A stretch of 24,061 bases of DNA. Origin: Plakobranchus ocellatus. Taxonomy: Eukaryota > Mollusca > Gastropoda > Plakobranchidae. The notes beneath the pieces were generated by a model that saw only the letters and a list, made by a program, of their open reading frames with translations, did no database searches and was not told the origin of the DNA. Of the stretch, positions 1 through 10,300 are shown piece by piece. The first letter of the stretch is position 1. Each line of letters opens with the position of its first letter. The translations under genes were made by a program, and so were the position numbers. Where the stretch lies: positions 2,049,321-2,073,381 of the forward strand of contig BLXT01007988.1 of the NCBI GenBank assembly GCA_019648995.1, given 5' to 3'.

Positions 1-1109
1 GTAAATGTTGAGGAGGGGTTTGTTTTTGTTTTCATTCTGCCAAAGTTCTGAGTTATACCCATAGCCAGCTCAGCGATTGTCATAACTATTGATCGGTCTT
101 CTATGATCAATCATCTGACCAATTCATTTTGACCTGGCAAAAGTGTTCACATTTATATGTAATTGGTGTTTTCTTTTTACACTAATTGAAAGATCCAATT
201 AAGGGCGGAGCATTTTCTTATGTTTTATCACTGTTTGGATAGGCTTTTGTTGCTTTGTAAGAAAAAGTCTAAAGCTTCTTGTTGGCAGTGAAGAAAACGT
301 GTTTTATTTTTGTTTACACTACATTGATTATCACTGAGCAAGGCATCCTTTAAAACCTTATGATAATCATTTTTTTGTAAAATTGTTTTTGGCGTTTCAT
401 ATTGTATGTCAAGAAATAAGTCTACGATAAAACGGCATTGCCTTTCAGGAACTGGAAGTACCCGTATGCTATGAATTTGACACCTTTAGTCTAAGCATCA
501 TCTTATTTAATAGATGTGTTGTTATTGTAAAGCAGCTTACAATTTTTTTAATAACAATGACATCACAGTGTTAATGCGCTGACACCACAACACAACAGGC
601 TTAGGCTAACCTGGATTTAATTTATAAGTAGGACTTTTTGCCTTGACTATAATTAATTGCCAACCAACGGTCCTGGTTCGTTGATCTAATCAGATGTCCT
701 TTTTTATCATCGTGTCAGCAGGCCATTGCCTCCGTTTCAAGACCCCAATTATTAAGGTCTTTTCAGAGAATACCTAGATCTAGATTTTGTTTAACCTAGA
801 TTTTGCTTGTTGGTCTAGCAAAAAGTTATCTTAGCAAAAGACAATGCCAGGAGGACAGTGCGGCTATAACAAAAACAAAAAAATAAATAAATAAATAAAT
901 AAATAAATAAACACTCAAAAAGGCCTAAAGTGTATCCTGTGGCTGGATCCATAATTATATAGATTATAATTAGATAAATACCCGTATAATCTAACATATT
1001 ATGCTAATTTGTCTAAGGCAAATGAACTATATCTAAAAGAAGTGAAACAGTTAATTCACACTCCATGAATAAAGTAAATTCGAAATATATAGTAACACAC
1101 ACAGCGTTA
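1..1109. other. AT-rich non-coding DNA, left edge
   Basis: No open frame here looks like protein. The short frames are low-complexity Tyr/Leu/Ile/Phe strings that read through AT-rich sequence and the AAAT microsatellite. CTAGAT-type motifs cluster around 774-806. I see no RNA gene or splice-linked exon. Confidence 0.5.
878..911. repeat. (AAAT)n microsatellite
   Basis: A tetranucleotide AAAT/AATA tract of about eight units follows a short AAAAAC stretch. It is nearly pure, which suggests recent slippage. Confidence 0.9.
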
Positions 1110-1146
1110 TATATATAGCAGTTAAAATTTTCGCCTCTTCATTCGC

Positions 1147-1199
1147 TCCACAACAAGGTGATCTCAGGCTTTAAGGCCCTCTGTCAGGCCGGGGTGTCG
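1147..1199 (-). mobile_element. SINE fragment (3' domain only)
   Basis: This segment matches the central and 3' part of the two longer SINE copies at 20765-20899 and 21642-21773, including the shared core GCCTGAGATCA (read here on + as TGATCTCAGGC) and the flanking CAACAAG. The tRNA-like head with the B box is absent. A TATATAGCAGT stretch at about 1112-1122 may be the displaced tail, separated by about 24 unrelated bases. No target-site duplication is visible. I read it as an old, broken copy in the same orientation as the other two. Confidence 0.65.
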
Positions 1200-2115
1200 A
1201 ATGAAATGAATGTAAGTTCAGACATGTAATATAACATATTCTTGGTGCTTCTAGTTTCTGCAATTTTGATGTGAATACCCACAACCCAATAAATAAGAAC
1301 CATATTTTCGTTAATCCCTAAGAATAATAAATTTAGACAAGTATTTATAGTGCCACAAATATGTTTGTTACGCATTTTTAGTGTTTATCACCATCTGTTT
1401 ATATAAACTATATATCATTTTGCTTTCTTCTTCTCTTTCACTAATCATCTAGCATTTCGTTAGCGTTTTATCTTGTTCTATATTCTTATATTTCTCTTCA
1501 AATGTCTCATTCTTTGATTAATGGATAATGATGCGTTTACTACACCCAACCCCCTCCTTTTTCCCTTCACCAGACGTAGGGTTTAATGGGTCCATTTTCT
1601 CTTTAATCAAAGCAAAAAACTAACTTCAACCTCTTTATATCCATTGCTCAATGATTATGTGTCATTTTCCACCCAAACAAGGAGTAAAAAACAGACGCAA
1701 GACGAATACAAGATTTTCACTACCCGTTTCACACCCTTTTCTCCAATGTATCTTTGCCGAACAGGAAATTTAAAAAAAAGAGAGAGCTTGATATCGAATG
1801 AATTAGATTTGTGCTCTTAATCATCTTTACAATGAAGAAAGCTGAGAAAATGCAAGGGTGTTTGATTGATTTTTTGAAAACATAAGTTTATTAATGGAAT
1901 AGAACAATTAAATAGGCATATTATATAAATTAATAATCAAATAAATGAATGAGTAAACCATATTTTACATATCTTTATTAAGTTGCTCCTCCTCTCCCAA
2001 ACACATGGTTCTTAAGAGCCAATATACTGTAGGGCGGATTGCTCTGCAAACTTTAATGACAGATTGAAATCATTAGCTCACTACTTTTGTTGAAAACAAA
2101 AGTGAAAAAGGCATA
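1200..2115. other. AT-rich non-coding DNA
   Basis: No credible coding frame, RNA gene or repeat unit was found. The sequence alternates between T-rich and A-rich stretches, with a pyrimidine-rich patch near 1545-1575. Confidence 0.4.
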
Positions 2116-2283
2116 ATACAACTTCTATACCCTAAAAACTTTTAAAACTCCTTTCATTCTCTCACAATCTAAAACAACTTCTATCCCCTAAAAGCTTTTT
2201 AACCCTATTTCATTCTCTCAAAATCTAGTACACGCTCTATCCTTTAAAAGCTTTTTAACCCCCTTTCATTCTCTCACAATCTG
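2116..2283. repeat. 56-bp tandem repeat, three copies
   Basis: Three consecutive units share the order CTTCTATCCCCTAAAAGC, TTTTTAACCC, TTTCATTCTCTCACAATCT. The CTNCTAT/GCTCTAT landmark begins at 2122, 2178 and 2234, giving an exact 56-bp period. Units differ by several substitutions but no obvious indels, so this is a small, diverged minisatellite. I see no coding potential in it. Confidence 0.85.
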
Positions 2284-2545
2284 TTACAGAAACAAATTGG
2301 TTTCATGGATTATTAACTTACAATGGAACTTGATTTTTCTGTTTGTAATTATGCTTAAAAGCTTAATTTATCTTTTGAGGTCTAATCGGTAAATGTTATG
2401 ACTTTTTATGTAATAGATAAAAGTCACTTTTCACTTGCTCTGTTTTTTTGTTTTTTTTACATCTCTTGCGTGCCGCTAAGATTTTATAAAGACAAAAATG
2501 CCTTGAGAGAAGACTAAAGAGAGAAAAGAGACAATTAGCGAGAGT
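2284..2545. other. AT-rich non-coding DNA leading into a hairpin pair
   Basis: There is no coding frame. The segment at about 2475-2545 is purine-rich (GAGAGAAG, AAAGAGAGAAAAGAGAC) and leads directly into the hairpins at 2546-2592. It may be part of the same retroposon-like unit. Confidence 0.3.
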
Positions 2546-2592
2546 TCGGGCAACGCCCGGTGGCTAAAAGCAAAAATTGAAATTTTGCTTTT
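2546..2592 (+). other. Two adjacent hairpins before an A-tract
   Basis: Hairpin one has CGGGC (2547-2551) paired with GCCCG (2555-2559) around an AAC loop. Hairpin two has AAAAGCAAAA (2566-2575) paired perfectly over 10 bp with TTTTGCTTTT (2583-2592) around a seven-base loop. About 20 bases later comes a pure A-tract. Structured RNA followed by genomic poly(A) is what a retroposed transcript could leave, but I found no A/B boxes and no clear target-site duplication. Confidence 0.35.
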
Positions 2593-2612
2593 TCACGAGC
2601 TGTCTTTTGTGT

Positions 2613-2660
2613 AAAAAAAAAAAAAAAAAAAAAATATCGAATCTAATCTAATCTAATCTA
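2613..2660 (+). repeat. Poly(A) tract plus (ATCTA)n
   Basis: There are 22 consecutive A residues (2613-2634), then a short linker, then four ATCTA units at 2641-2660. An A-tract followed by a short tandem repeat resembles the 3' end of a non-LTR retroposon insertion. Confidence 0.75.
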
Positions 2661-3194
2661 AAAAAATATAAGAACAGAAACGTTTTGTAGATGTTTCAGT
2701 TGTGAGTGTTTTCTAAATACAACTTGATGATCGTTATATACCGGGCAAAAGATGTTAAAAAAAAACCCATAAGGTCGCTGTAAATCATCTTTCTGTAATT
2801 GATGTTATTGGTGCAAGCTCTATATAATGATTCTGCATAGTTTCATTCGAAATAGGTGAATTTGAAGAGAGTGATGAAAAAAAAGGGTAGCACCTACATG
2901 GATATTTACAGAGAGGAGTAAATAGTTGGACTCTATTTTTTTTTTCAAAGTAAAGCGGAATATATTTTAACCCTGAAAAAGATATGTAAATTTCTGACAA
3001 GAAAAGTTTCATATTTATTAAGTTTAATGCTTTCACAATTTATTATTGAAACACCAGGTGTAACTGCCACTTCTTTCATCTCATAGAGTCTGGAAAAGGA
3101 AGTGATTCATTATAATAAATAACCATTTACACCTATTGCCTACTGCTTGCCCTCAATAGTTATCATACCATATCCCGTCTATTGTAAGACTAAA
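2661..3194. other. AT-rich non-coding DNA
   Basis: The longest frame here (minus strand, 2785-3036) has ordinary AT-driven composition, no recognisable motif and no supporting splice context. I see nothing else. Confidence 0.35.
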
Positions 3195-3400
3195 ATAATT
3201 TACGCAGCGGTAATGTTGATTTCCAGCTTGGCAGTTACCGTAACAAAAATTGCCAACGCGTCTATGCGTCACTGGAGATTTAGATTTGTCAAGGCAAGCT
3301 CGCCGAGATCTATACTGACCGTGATTATAAATGCGCTACATCATAGGCTAATCGCGCGGCAACGTCTGGGGCCCTAAAATAACAGAGGCGTGTCTTGCAA
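3195..3400. promoter_or_regulatory. CpG-dense patch, possible promoter or old exon
   Basis: CpG dinucleotides are strikingly dense here (ACGCAGCGG, AACGCG, TCGCCGAG, ATCGCGCGGC) against AT-rich, CpG-poor flanks. A TATAAA lies at 3326-3331 and a TGCGTCA (ATF/CREB-like on the reverse strand) near 3265-3271. A 76-codon plus-strand frame (3147-3377) spans it but begins with TTG, and I recognise no domain in it. It could be a promoter, a non-coding first exon or a fragment of an inserted element. None is proven. Confidence 0.25.
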
Positions 3401-4070
3401 CATGCTGCATATTACTCATTCAAGAGTGGTGCATAATAAACTGTTTCGTGTTATCGTTTGTTTATAAAATCCTCACTTAAAATCATTTCCTTTAACATTT
3501 CATCATTTCAAACATTGTCAATTAATAATGGTAACAATTTTTCTCGTTATATTCTATTCTTTCTGATTTTTTGGTTCATTACCAGAATCAATTGCTTCTT
3601 AATTTTTTAAATTATCTTTCTCTCTTGTCCCTGATGTTTTGTAACTTTATTTTTTACGCTGTCAGGCTGTGTAGACTGTGAATCATTGTTTTATTTTTGG
3701 TGTAATTTTAGTAACTATTTAAACTAATGTTTCGATACACTTATACAGTCTTTTTCTTTTCATTTGAGGAGCTCTTTTTTTGTTTCTGGAACAGTGCATG
3801 GAATTTTTTTAAAGCTTCAGCGTTATATGGGGGCGTTTGGTCGATAGCTTTTCTTTTCTTTTCTTTTCTTTTGTATTCATAAGAAGAAAAAAGCAACCGA
3901 ACGTCAAAATTTAAGTGAAAAAAAAAATCATTGAAGACGTGCACCACTACGTTCAGAGATTTCTAGTGTCGTACCAAGTTGATAACATTCTGTAATCTGG
4001 GGATGTAGATTAATCGCTCTATTGAAAGAAGAGCAATACGACCGATTAGAAGGCATAAAGAAAGATGAAA
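3401..4070. other. T-rich non-coding DNA with (TTTTC)n
   Basis: There is no convincing gene. A short (TTTTC) pentamer run lies at about 3849-3872. The minus-strand frame at 3741-3947 is Lys/Phe-rich low complexity caused by this composition. Confidence 0.45.
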
Positions 4071-4076
4071 AGAAAA

Positions 4077-4371
<295 letters not shown>

Positions 4372-4639
4372 TACAGGAGACCAAGAGTAGAAGATACAGT
4401 GAAAAATAATAAGATGAATCAGAGAAAGTAATCAAGAGATAGTTCCTCGATTAAAAAAAAAAAAAATAGAACTACACGATAGATATATTGTTTATGGCTT
4501 TGACTCGAGTCTTTATACCTGTGCAAGAGACAGACTTTTTAGACTCTGGGATTTTAAACAAAACTGTATATAGTGTAAGCTCTCCCTGTTACAGTGAGGC
4601 ATATCATCGACTCCTCTGACGCCTGAGAAGTTTGGGTTA
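4372..4639. other. Non-coding DNA; small minus-strand frame
   Basis: A 61-codon minus-strand frame (4513-4698) begins here. It contains an HCCRCPQF stretch and a later PHC, so it is less low-complexity than most frames in the window. It has no recognisable domain and no supporting partner exon, so I do not call it a gene. Confidence 0.25.
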
Positions 4640-4885
4640 AACTGAGGGCACCTACAACAATGCGGTTTCATTTCTTTCTCGGTTATCGGGTCATACACGG
4701 TGGATCACCAGCAGAAACGACTGTGTGTCAGCATAATATTTACAAATAGTGTTTTGTCTGCTTCATGCTCATTGGTTCAAATGGGGGCGTCTATACAACT
4801 GAGTGATGATTGGTCCGTATTGAAGGTGTGTCACTGTGTCGTGTCGGACTGAATGGGCGAGGTCAAAGTATCAGCCCAGGCCAGT
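4640..4885. promoter_or_regulatory. Candidate promoter patch (CCAAT and GC boxes)
   Basis: Two inverted CCAAT boxes (ATTGG at 4771-4775 and 4809-4813), a GC-box-like GGGGGCG (4783-4789), GGGCGAGGTCA near 4855 and a nuclear-receptor half-site-like AGGTCAAAG (4860-4868) cluster in a locally less AT-rich stretch. It lies about 1.7 kb upstream of the PNPLA8-like start codon and could drive a non-coding first exon of that gene. The CCAAT boxes point toward the minus strand, where a small frame starts at 4698. Motif clustering only, so this is weak. Confidence 0.3.
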
Positions 4886-5390
4886 GATGTTAGTTTTGAT
4901 TTTTGTTTTTCACCTCAGAGTACCTATTGAATTGTTTCATTTTCTGTGACGATTATAAACTGCATTTGGGTTTTTCTTCTCATAGCTTAAAAAAAAACAC
5001 ACATTAAAAGATTAAAACTTACTTTTCCTTTTTTTTTTTTTTTGCCCTCAGAAACTATTAAAATATGCTAGACCTATTAATAGATAACCTAGATAAGTTC
5101 AGGGCCCTCCACCAATGAAAACAGCCCTTACATTATCATCCAGACGGTGTAGAGGTGAGCTGATGCTTCACACTCCCTTAGACCGATCATGCCATAAGAG
5201 ATGCAGAAGTGATGAGCTGTCTTCCGAATTTAATATTCTTCACCATATTAGAGATTTATTTCGGTTTTCAAGATTATGATAAAACGGAAGAATGATGTGG
5301 AGAAAATTTCTAGATTCTAGGTTCTCAAGATTCTAGATATTGTGTCACAAACGTACAGCCCTTTCCGGCTTAATAGTTCAGATAAGCCAA

Positions 5391-5466
5391 GATTCAGTTT
5401 TATATCTAATCTACGTCTAGAGTGAAGATAAGGTGACTAATAGATAGGCTAAGATTCAGTTTTATT
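5391..5466 (+). repeat. Short direct duplication, 52 bp apart
   Basis: GATAAGCCAAGATTCAGTTT starting at 5391 recurs as GATAGGCTAAGATTCAGTTT starting at 5443, followed by similar TTAT/TAGAT sequence. Two substitutions separate the 20-base cores. It is a small local duplication inside the TCTAGAT-rich stretch. Confidence 0.7.
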
Positions 5467-6132
5467 TAGATCAAGATCTAAACCAAATACTTCAAATACA
5501 CGTATATTGCACATTATATTATATTAAAGTATGTTATATTGCGGGACCCCGTTAATAGCGTAGGCCTGTGATGCCATTAGTGAATATGCAGGTACGTAAG
5601 TGCAACCGTAAGTGTTCGTAGATATTTATTTTTTTTTTTAACCTGGTGGATCCAATGGAAAAGTCTTGGTCGTTCAAAATAAATAGATCTAGATTCCTAG
5701 ATCTAGATCAAGAATCTCGACCAAATAATTTTGAAGATATTGACAACATTGATCACTCTGGCTAGGCTAGGCTATACATTTACCACACATTTTGAGAATC
5801 CATTCATGATTTATCTCACCAAAAGTTTCATGTGTGATAGTGTGTCTTAGATTATTTTGTTACTTTCATGGCATACATAAAAGCCATCAAATTTTTTTTT
5901 AAAGTCTAGATTTAATCAGTTAGCTGCATTCTTGATAATAAAGCCAAGACTTAATTAACTCTGGGCCAGAAATTAAGTCAACACTGCATGATTAATCAAG
6001 TCCTAAAAAATATATTCTAAGCCTAATCTAGACCTACAGACTCATAATTATAAAGGGAGGTCTATTTTGGCACTATCCCCACATACATTTTCTAGAACTA
6101 GACTTATACATCTATATCCTCAGAAAGATAGG

Positions 6133-6172
6133 CCTCTCTATCTCTCCCTCTCTCTTTCTCTCTCTCTCTCTC
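6133..6172. repeat. (CT)n microsatellite
   Basis: A roughly 40-bp CT-dinucleotide tract with a few interruptions (TAT, CCC, TTT). It lies about 250 bp upstream of the inferred acceptor at 6417. Confidence 0.85.
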
Positions 6173-6417
6173 ATGGAGATAGATGTCTTAGAGCTTATCT
6201 CCACAGAAATACATCTATTGGAAGTAGATGTGAAAGTCTATCTCCAAAGAAATTTCTGTCGAGATAGGATTGTAAACTGCAAAACCTGTAGTCTCATGGG
6301 CTAAATGTAATGCAAGTTCATCAATAATAAAATTCAAAGGATTTGAAAATCCTTAAAATTTCATGATCAAAAACTTTTTGTTATGATACCTTTTTTTTTT
6401 TTTTTTGCCTTTGACAG

Positions 6418-6536
6418 TGAGAAACTGGACTTCTTATCATTTCTTCATTTACGGAAAAGAGTCATCAAGAACTATTTTTAAAATATTGTCTGGACTTTAG
6501 ATCTGCTTATCTTCAAATATATTTGAAATTGCAAAA
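6418..6536 (+). other. Inferred 5' UTR of PNPLA8-like mRNA
   Basis: A polypyrimidine run (T tract 6391-6406, then GCCTTTGACAG) gives a plausible splice acceptor ending at 6417, so the first coding exon may begin at 6418. An in-frame TAG at 6498-6500 precedes the ATG at 6537. The local context GCAAAAATG has A at -3, acceptable for animal initiation. Transcript data would be needed to fix the 5' end. Confidence 0.4.
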
Positions 6537-7343
6537 ATGTTGAAGATTCAGAACAGCGTGGGATCATCACTTCAGCTTTCTTGTGTTTGCTTGAGTGCTG
6601 TCAAACCCCATTCTACGGAGCCAATCAACAAGATAAACTATCGACAAAATGGTACTTTCACTACTACATTTATTAGACAGTTTCGTTCAGATGACTCTGA
6701 TAAAAACAATAAAGGTGGCTTACCTAACTTAGATCCTGATGAAAACCCAACTGCCAATATAGCCATGAATAAAACTGAAAAAGCCAAATTAAATCTTGCC
6801 TCTCTTGGTGTCACAATGCCTTTGAAAATAGCTGAACTGAATCGATACTTGACAGATACCTCAAAAAAGATTCTAACATCCAGTTTTACCAGCAAGAATG
6901 TGAAATCGGCAGAAAAATCTGAAGCAGCTGTTAGCTCCACTGATCCTGACTCTCTAGAGGCAGCTGTGACACAGATTAATCAGAGCATTTTGTCCTTCTA
7001 TGATACATCTTGTGCAACAAACAAAGATTCTTTACCACAGCCTTCTAAGGCTGCCTTGCAAAAAACGGTTCTGACTCCACCTAATGATGAAGCCAATGAA
7101 GAAATAGCAATTCCACAAGCCATTGGGCCATTGTTTCCAACGGCCTCTAATACTGAAGCTAAAAAAAGAATTGCAGAAAAACGGAGGGCTGAGAAAATTT
7201 CCAGGCTGTCGTTAGAGTCTCGTACTAAAGCATTGGTGAAATCTCTGAAATCTGCTCACTCTATGATGTCAAAGATAACCAGATTGGAAGAGCTATGTGA
7301 GCATCTTATTGCTCATCCTGAATGTGTATGGGATGCCTCTAGT
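6537..7343 (+). CDS. PNPLA8: PNPLA8-like coding exon 1
   Basis: Encodes residues 1-269 and ends in phase 0 at AGT|GTAAGTA. The ATG is the first in frame after a TAG at 6498-6500. Residues 1-50 look like a mitochondrial targeting sequence with a possible processing site at R47-Q-F-R50-S51. Residues about 55-205 are Ser/Thr/Pro/Asn-rich and probably disordered. Residues 209-262 form a basic, likely helical segment starting KKRIAEKRRAEK that leads into the alpha-helical region preceding the patatin domain. The frame runs past the donor to a stop at 7431-7433, but those extra residues are Phe/Val/Lys-rich intron sequence. Confidence 0.9.
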
Positions 7344-10300
7344 GTAAGTATTGTGCTCAAAGGGTGCCAGTTTTTTTTTTCTGTTCTAACAATACTCAAA
7401 TTTGTCTTAAAACGAGTCAAAAGTATTGAATGAAACATGCAGTGCTTTTGAGGAAAAAGAATGTTGAGTTTGTTTCCCCTTATTTTTTTTGCCTTCTTTC
7501 AAAAGGTTAAAATGCCAATATAATAATATCACAGAGCCCCAAATATGATCCACTTGACACCTTTGCAATGCTCATAAATGCATATCTGTAGCAACTTACA
7601 ATTGGTTTGAACTAACACCAATAAAGCATTTATAACCATCAAACTATTTGATATTAGAAAATTTCTAATGTGTAGTTTGAGTATACCTTTTTACTTTTAG
7701 GAAGTACGATTTCAGCTGAGATTATTTATTTTTTAGGATTTTTTTAATGTTAAGATTTGAGATTTTGCTAAAACATGGGCTGTCATCATAGTTATGCACA
7801 AAAGATTTTCTATCCGCCATATTTGAAAAAATTGAACTCATCAAAGCTAAATTTTGATTTTATGATTGAAATGGTATACGAAGTACTGCTTTATGTTTAA
7901 AAAATCAGTGTTGGATGCATTCTTGCTGTCCGAATTAGCCAAATAAGTTTTGTAAATAACTATGATGATAAAATCACCAAAAAAGGGTCCCACATCAACA
8001 AATTAATCCGATTGACCACCAAAGTGAAGAGACACAGACCAAATTTTTTTACATGGATCTACTCCTGCTATCCAACTCTTTGTAAATATTATCTCACTAA
8101 TATTCAATTAGACTTTTCCATTTTTATTATAGGAGTTTCTTTTTTTTAAAGTGCAATAAAAAAAATGTGAAACAAATTTGAGGTCCACCTTTTGGCAATT
8201 GCTCATTTGTTAACTTACATTTGAAATTCCTATAAAATTTGAAAATTTAAAATTTTGCCACTTTGTGTACGTATATTTTAATATTTTTTAATTTTTTAAA
8301 TTACCACATAAATTAAAAAAAATATTGCATTTGACAAATTCACTTATGGATCGATTGCAAGTTTTATTCCATAAATTTTAATCTGACAAGGTGAAGGAAA
8401 AATTTTCTACAATGAAGAAAGTAGAATGAAGTAAACAAATGCAATTTTTAAAAATTGCATATTAATTCTTATATTTTATTCATACACTAAAGACTTACTT
8501 TAAGATTGCTGCATAAATGACTTTTCTAACAGACTTGAAAAAACCTTTGGTATTATCTATGCCTGGATTTTTTCTTAAATTTTATCCTTACTAAGTCTAG
8601 ATATTATATTTTTTTTTGGTATTTTTACTTTGCCTTTGCAGGAAAAGGTAATGCCTTGTTTGACCAATCTATCCCAATCACATGACAAATTGCTGAGAGG
8701 TTTGGCAAATGAAGCACTCTCATTGCTTGGGTACTGTAAGCCTTTGAAATCACCTGGTATTAGAGTCCTTTCCATTGATGGAGGAGGCACCAGGTAAACG
8801 GCATATTGTATACTATGTTCTTTACACGTTTTATTAAATAATTATTGCTCCACTAGTTACTGTTGAAACAAAAGATAGTTTGTTAACAAAACATTTTACA
8901 TTAATCCTCTTTACTCTTTTAATTCTAAATTCCAAGTAGCCTTCACTTTCCCATAACAGCTTTTTCAGGTCACATTTCTCTAGAGTATCTACAACTTAAT
9001 TAGCTGCATCAGCAGCTAAATATGATTTTGTCAATAATAAAGTGAAATAATTCAGTGGGGTTATTACTTAATTGAAGCTTTATTTTCTTCTTTTCAAATT
9101 GTTATATAATGAAAGTTCAAGACATGGAGTTCAAGCAATTTTTATGATAATTTGTTTTATTTAAAAAAATGGTAACAAATATTTTTATTTCAACATTTTT
9201 TGGGATCTAAAGTGTAAGTGTTTCTTGTTTGCAAGTTCAAATAACAAATAAACCCTTTTTTTCCTTCAGAGCCCTCGTGACCATTGAATTTCTCAAGGCC
9301 TTGGAGAAGCAGACAAACAAACACGTCCACGAGCTGTTTGACTACGTGTGTGGCGTGAGTACAGGTGCACTTTTAGCAGCCATGACATGCTTGTACAAGT
9401 TGCCACTGGACCGATGTGAGGAGCTTTACAAAGATTGCTCTGTAAAGATGTTTACTCGCAACAAGGTTGTAGGCACCACCAAACTTGTGTGGAACCATGG
9501 TTTCTATGACTCTGTCTCCTGGGAAAATATTTTAAAGTAAGAAAGACTGCTTTGATGTACAGCCTTATGGCCTCTTCTAATTAGGTTTGTTTTATTTGCT
9601 GTTTGATAAATGGGTCTCGGGTCTGGTTTTTTTTTTTTTCATGAAAATGTTCAGATCAAGAGTTTGATTTCAAAATATTGATATAATGATCATTTTAAAA
9701 AATCATAGAGAAATTAAAAGGTATTTCTGTTACCTAAAAGCTTTTTTCAAAGCTTTTAATTAATTTCAATCATAAATTTGTCTTGCTGATCGAAAGAATA
9801 GCGTCAGTATATTCCTATATGAAATTATATATAATTACATTCATAATGATTTTAAACTTAAAACACATTTCCTTTGTTTTATAATTATTGTACTTTAATG
9901 AAATATAGCTCTTCAGTTTAATCCAACTTAGGTTTTCTCTCTTAATAGTCGAGCATAAAAAATAAGTTTACAATCATTTCCAGTTTAGAAAACTTCTGAT
10001 CAGCAACTTTTTTCCATGCAGCATAGCACAAAATATTGAAGAACACACATGTGCAATAGAGTCAAAGGTTTTGCTTGTTAGTGTTTCTGCAATACAGAAC
10101 CATCCTAAAAAAAATTTCACATTAAATTTAGTTTTAGGTACATTTTCAATGATTCAGACCTAGAGAAGTGAACAGTGTGAAGCTTAGTATGTTGTCAAAA
10201 CAAATAATCATGCAGATACATTTCTGAGCTAAACTGCAAAAGAATATGAAAGAAGCGTTTTCTTCTGTAGTTAAAATTTCTAAAAAAAATTTTTTCCAAA

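Larger units (their letters stand above)
4886..6417 (+). other. Possible 5' UTR exon and first intron of PNPLA8-like gene
   Basis: No coding sequence is credible here. A strong donor-like AGAG|GTGAGC occurs at 5151-5160 and another (GCAG|GTACGT) near 5588-5597. A long T-tract followed by TTTGACAG forms a good acceptor ending at 6417. A non-coding first exon splicing to 6418 is therefore plausible but unproven. TCTAGAT/AGATCT motifs are unusually frequent (for example 5310-5340 and 5684-5709). Confidence 0.3.

Noticed and set aside
3147-3377. 76-codon plus-strand frame over the CpG-dense patch
   Set aside because: It starts at TTG, has no recognisable domain and no splice partner. The CpG patch itself is reported instead.
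6638-6940. 100-codon minus-strand frame opposite coding exon 1
   Set aside because: It is a shadow frame of the PNPLA8-like coding exon with no motif of its own.
7344-7433. Extension of the first coding exon to its stop codon
   Set aside because: The extra residues are Phe/Val/Lys-rich, follow a consensus GTAAGTA donor, and would cut off the patatin domain.
8575-8790. 71-codon minus-strand frame opposite coding exon 2
   Set aside because: It is antisense to the conserved DGGGTR exon and is a shadow frame.
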